Positions 19,959 through 21,693 of a DNA stretch of 21,693 nucleotides are shown piece after piece. The stretch lies in IMG/VR virus record IMGVR_UViG_3300037231_000065, positions 1 through 21,693 of that record; one strand, given 5' to 3'. This DNA is from a virus. The notes beneath the pieces are model-generated. The model did no database searches. It was given only the letters and a program-made list of their open reading frames with translations, and was not told the DNA's origin. Each line of letters begins with the position of its first letter. Position 1 is the stretch's first letter. The translations under genes were made by a program, and so were the position numbers.

Positions 19959-21482
19959 TCAGGGATTGACGGTGAACGAGATATTGGCGGACTGGGTCGC
20001 CCCGGCCGTCTTCCCTGCGACCTGGTAGGGAACCGACTGCCGCGCCTGGCGCGGAGCCTGCGCCTGACTGGCGATCAGCGGCGTGTAGACGTAGTAGCCC
20101 TTTGGCAGGAACTGCCCGGTCGCGAGTTGGCCGAAGCCGCCGCCGTTCCAGGTTCCGGGGCCGAGATAGCCGTTGCCGACGAAGCTCGTCAGGGCCGCTT
20201 CAATCGCATTGGCCCCGAGATGGTTGCCGGCGTCGGTCTGTGGCAGCTTGTTCAGGCTGGCCAGGAGATCGAAATAGTTGGTCTGCATCTGGCTGGCGAG
20301 CGCCAGGGCGCCGTAGATTTCGTCGATGAAGACTTCGTTCGCGCCTTCGCCCTGCTGCACGATGGACGAGCAGATGCAGCACCCATTGGTGATGATCGCG
20401 ACACCATTGTTGTATGTGGCGAAGTAGTTGTAGCCTTTGGAGTCCAGGACCGCCGCCTGACTGTCGGTCAAGGCATCCGGCGTCATGGCGGCCACGGTCT
20501 TGTACGCCAGGGTGATCGTGGTGTTATTGCCGGCGAAGTTGGTCGTCAGCAGGCGGCCGAAATAGCCGCAGGCCTGATAGGGCGCGGTCTGGCTCCAGCA
20601 GACGAAGATCTGCTGATAGCCGCCGGCCTGGAGCACGGACCCGATGTCGGTGCTCGTGGACGAAACGAGCACTCCAGCCTCTCCGGACGTGAATCCGTAG
20701 AGGTGCGGGTGAGCTGCAGCCTCGATGTACGCGGCGATCGCCTCATGGTCGGCATCCGCGATATTCGGACAGGCGTCGTCGTTGAGGCCGAACCATTGGG
20801 TCGACAGGCTGTCGAGGATGGTCACCGCCGTCAGGGCGCTCTCGGCGGCGATGCCGTCGACTTCGCGCGCACCGGTGGCGAGCGTGCCGGCCAACTGGGC
20901 GGATATGTCCTGCGCGCCGCCCGCAGTGAGCGGCTTGACCTTGGAGTTCACGCCGGTCGTGGAGGACGTGAAGACGAACGCGGAACCGGTCCAGACGCAC
21001 GTCGCGCCGACGTCGGCGGTGACCATGGCGGCGTTGATGATCGTCGCGACGGCGTTGAGGTTCCCCGCCCCCGCCATCGTTCCGCACGTCACCAGCACCG
21101 GTGCGCCGGCGGCGTCGACCTGGATATTGAACTCCGCCGCGGTATGCGTCGTCCAAAGCCCCATGGCCTGCTCGGTGGGCGTCAGAGCGCCGCAGAACAG
21201 GATCCCAGCTGTCGCGGTCTGCGCCCAGCGGCCGATATAGAGCTGCGTCGGCTGCGGCGTCTGGCCGAAGTAGGCCTCGGCCGCCAGGTACTCCGGATCG
21301 GTCGTGCCGAAGACCGCGGCGACGTCTTCCAGGCTGTTGAACGACATGATGCGAGTGCCGACGTCGATGACGTTGGACTCGCCCAGGACGAGCAGGGAGT
21401 TGAAGTTGGCGTACTGCGCTCCAGCCGAGGAGAGGCTGAGGCTGAGCGCGATCAGCCGCGAAACGGACAGGCCATTGGGCAT
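19959..21482 (-). CDS. Contractile tail sheath protein (DUF3383)
   Basis: A 507-residue protein whose features match DUF3383 sheath proteins: N-terminal LSVSRLIALSLSLSSAGAQY and NSLLVLGESNVIDVGTRIMS, central FVCWSQTAPYQACGYFGRLL, and a C-terminal domain EVFIDEIYGALALASQMQTN with LNKLPQTDAGNHLGANAIEA and LPKGYYVYTPLIASQAQA. It forms the outer contractile cylinder, establishing a myophage-type tail (or tailocin). Length fits the family. The start ATG is 12 bases after the preceding stop. Confidence 0.92.
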   Translation of the reverse strand: MPNGLSVSRLIALSLSLSSAGAQYANFNSLLVLGESNVIDVGTRIMSFNSLEDVAAVFGTTDPEYLAAEAYFGQTPQPTQLYIGRWAQTATAGILFCGALTPTEQAMGLWTTHTAAEFNIQVDAAGAPVLVTCGTMAGAGNLNAVATIINAAMVTADVGATCVWTGSAFVFTSSTTGVNSKVKPLTAGGAQDISAQLAGTLATGAREVDGIAAESALTAVTILDSLSTQWFGLNDDACPNIADADHEAIAAYIEAAAHPHLYGFTSGEAGVLVSSTSTDIGSVLQAGGYQQIFVCWSQTAPYQACGYFGRLLTTNFAGNNTTITLAYKTVAAMTPDALTDSQAAVLDSKGYNYFATYNNGVAIITNGCCICSSIVQQGEGANEVFIDEIYGALALASQMQTNYFDLLASLNKLPQTDAGNHLGANAIEAALTSFVGNGYLGPGTWNGGGFGQLATGQFLPKGYYVYTPLIASQAQAPRQARQSVPYQVAGKTAGATQSANISFTVNP

Positions 21483-21494
21483 CGGGTCGGCCTC

Positions 21495-21693
21495 TTAGTG
21501 CTGGGGCTCTTGGGCCGGCCCGGGAGCCGGAGGGGGCGGTGCGGGAGCCTGCGCCGGCTGTGGCGCTGGCTCGGCGGCTTTGGGCTCAACGGGCGCAACC
21601 GGCTCCGCGTCCCAGTATCGCTGCATCGTCGGGTTGTTCGCGACCTCGTCCGGATAGCTCCGGCGGCCAGCCATCACCTTCAGCTTGCGATAG
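21495..21693 (-). CDS. Pro/Ala-rich small phage protein, truncated by window edge
   Basis: The frame ends at 21495 and stays open to the right edge, reading YRKLKVMAGRRSYPDEVANN onward, so the true start may be outside the window. Internal candidate starts are ATG at 21674 and GTG at 21677. The last 35 residues are almost pure Pro, Ala, Glu and Gln (PQPAQAPAPPPPAPGPAQEP). I do not recognise it. Position before the sheath suggests a head-tail or tail-associated gene. Confidence 0.55.
   Translation of the reverse strand, partial: YRKLKVMAGRRSYPDEVANNPTMQRYWDAEPVAPVEPKAAEPAPQPAQAPAPPPPAPGPAQEPQH

Noticed and set aside
1-21693. P2-like or Mu-like phage assignment
   Set aside because: The sheath (DUF3383), tube (DUF3277), plug and DUF2612 set differs from P2 FI/FII and Mu tail genes; no transposase or P2 regulators are present in the window.

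Overview
The window is almost entirely one bacteriophage (prophage or phage genome) segment of high-GC DNA. All structural genes read leftwards on the minus strand and are packed with 1-4 bp stop/start overlaps. The host is most likely an alphaproteobacterium of the Caulobacterales or Sphingomonadales type. The evidence is high GC and a plus-strand gene ending in a PEPxxWA-type PEP-CTERM sorting signal, which is typical of those groups. No integrase, terminase, capsid, portal, tRNA or rRNA gene is present, so the head genes presumably lie beyond the right edge.

Right to middle (21693 down to about 11157) is a contractile-tail (myophage) module in canonical order. It runs: Pro-rich small protein, tail sheath (DUF3383), tail tube (DUF3277), tail assembly chaperone with a -1 programmed frameshift, tape measure with a C-terminal muralytic domain, Dit-like baseplate protein, baseplate plug, hub, Gp138-type spike, an unknown protein, gp25-like wedge, baseplate J, DUF2612 protein and a fibre protein. 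The middle (11103 to 6291) holds five consecutive, translationally coupled fibre-like or surface-like genes. Every one starts with a Sec-type signal peptide, which is very unusual for tail genes.

The region from 6294 to 3710 is an accessory island where the strand changes. Three plus-strand genes (ribbon-helix-helix regulator, small Cys-containing secreted protein, PEP-CTERM surface protein) face a minus-strand unit. That unit is a Tat-like or membrane hypothetical protein, then a structured RNA that fits the phage C4 antisense RNA family, then a Rha/KilAC antirepressor-type regulator whose ribosome-binding site is complementary to that RNA.

The left end (3619 to 1) is a lysis and late-accessory operon. 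It holds a coiled-coil membrane protein, a glucosaminidase-type endolysin, an HTH-metallophosphoesterase, DUF1937 and DUF6378 proteins, and four small proteins. Two of these are tiny membrane proteins that may act in lysis. It ends at a terminator-like hairpin at 11-36. No gene-free stretch exceeds 300 bases; the longest (4499-4697) holds the C4-like RNA and its target.
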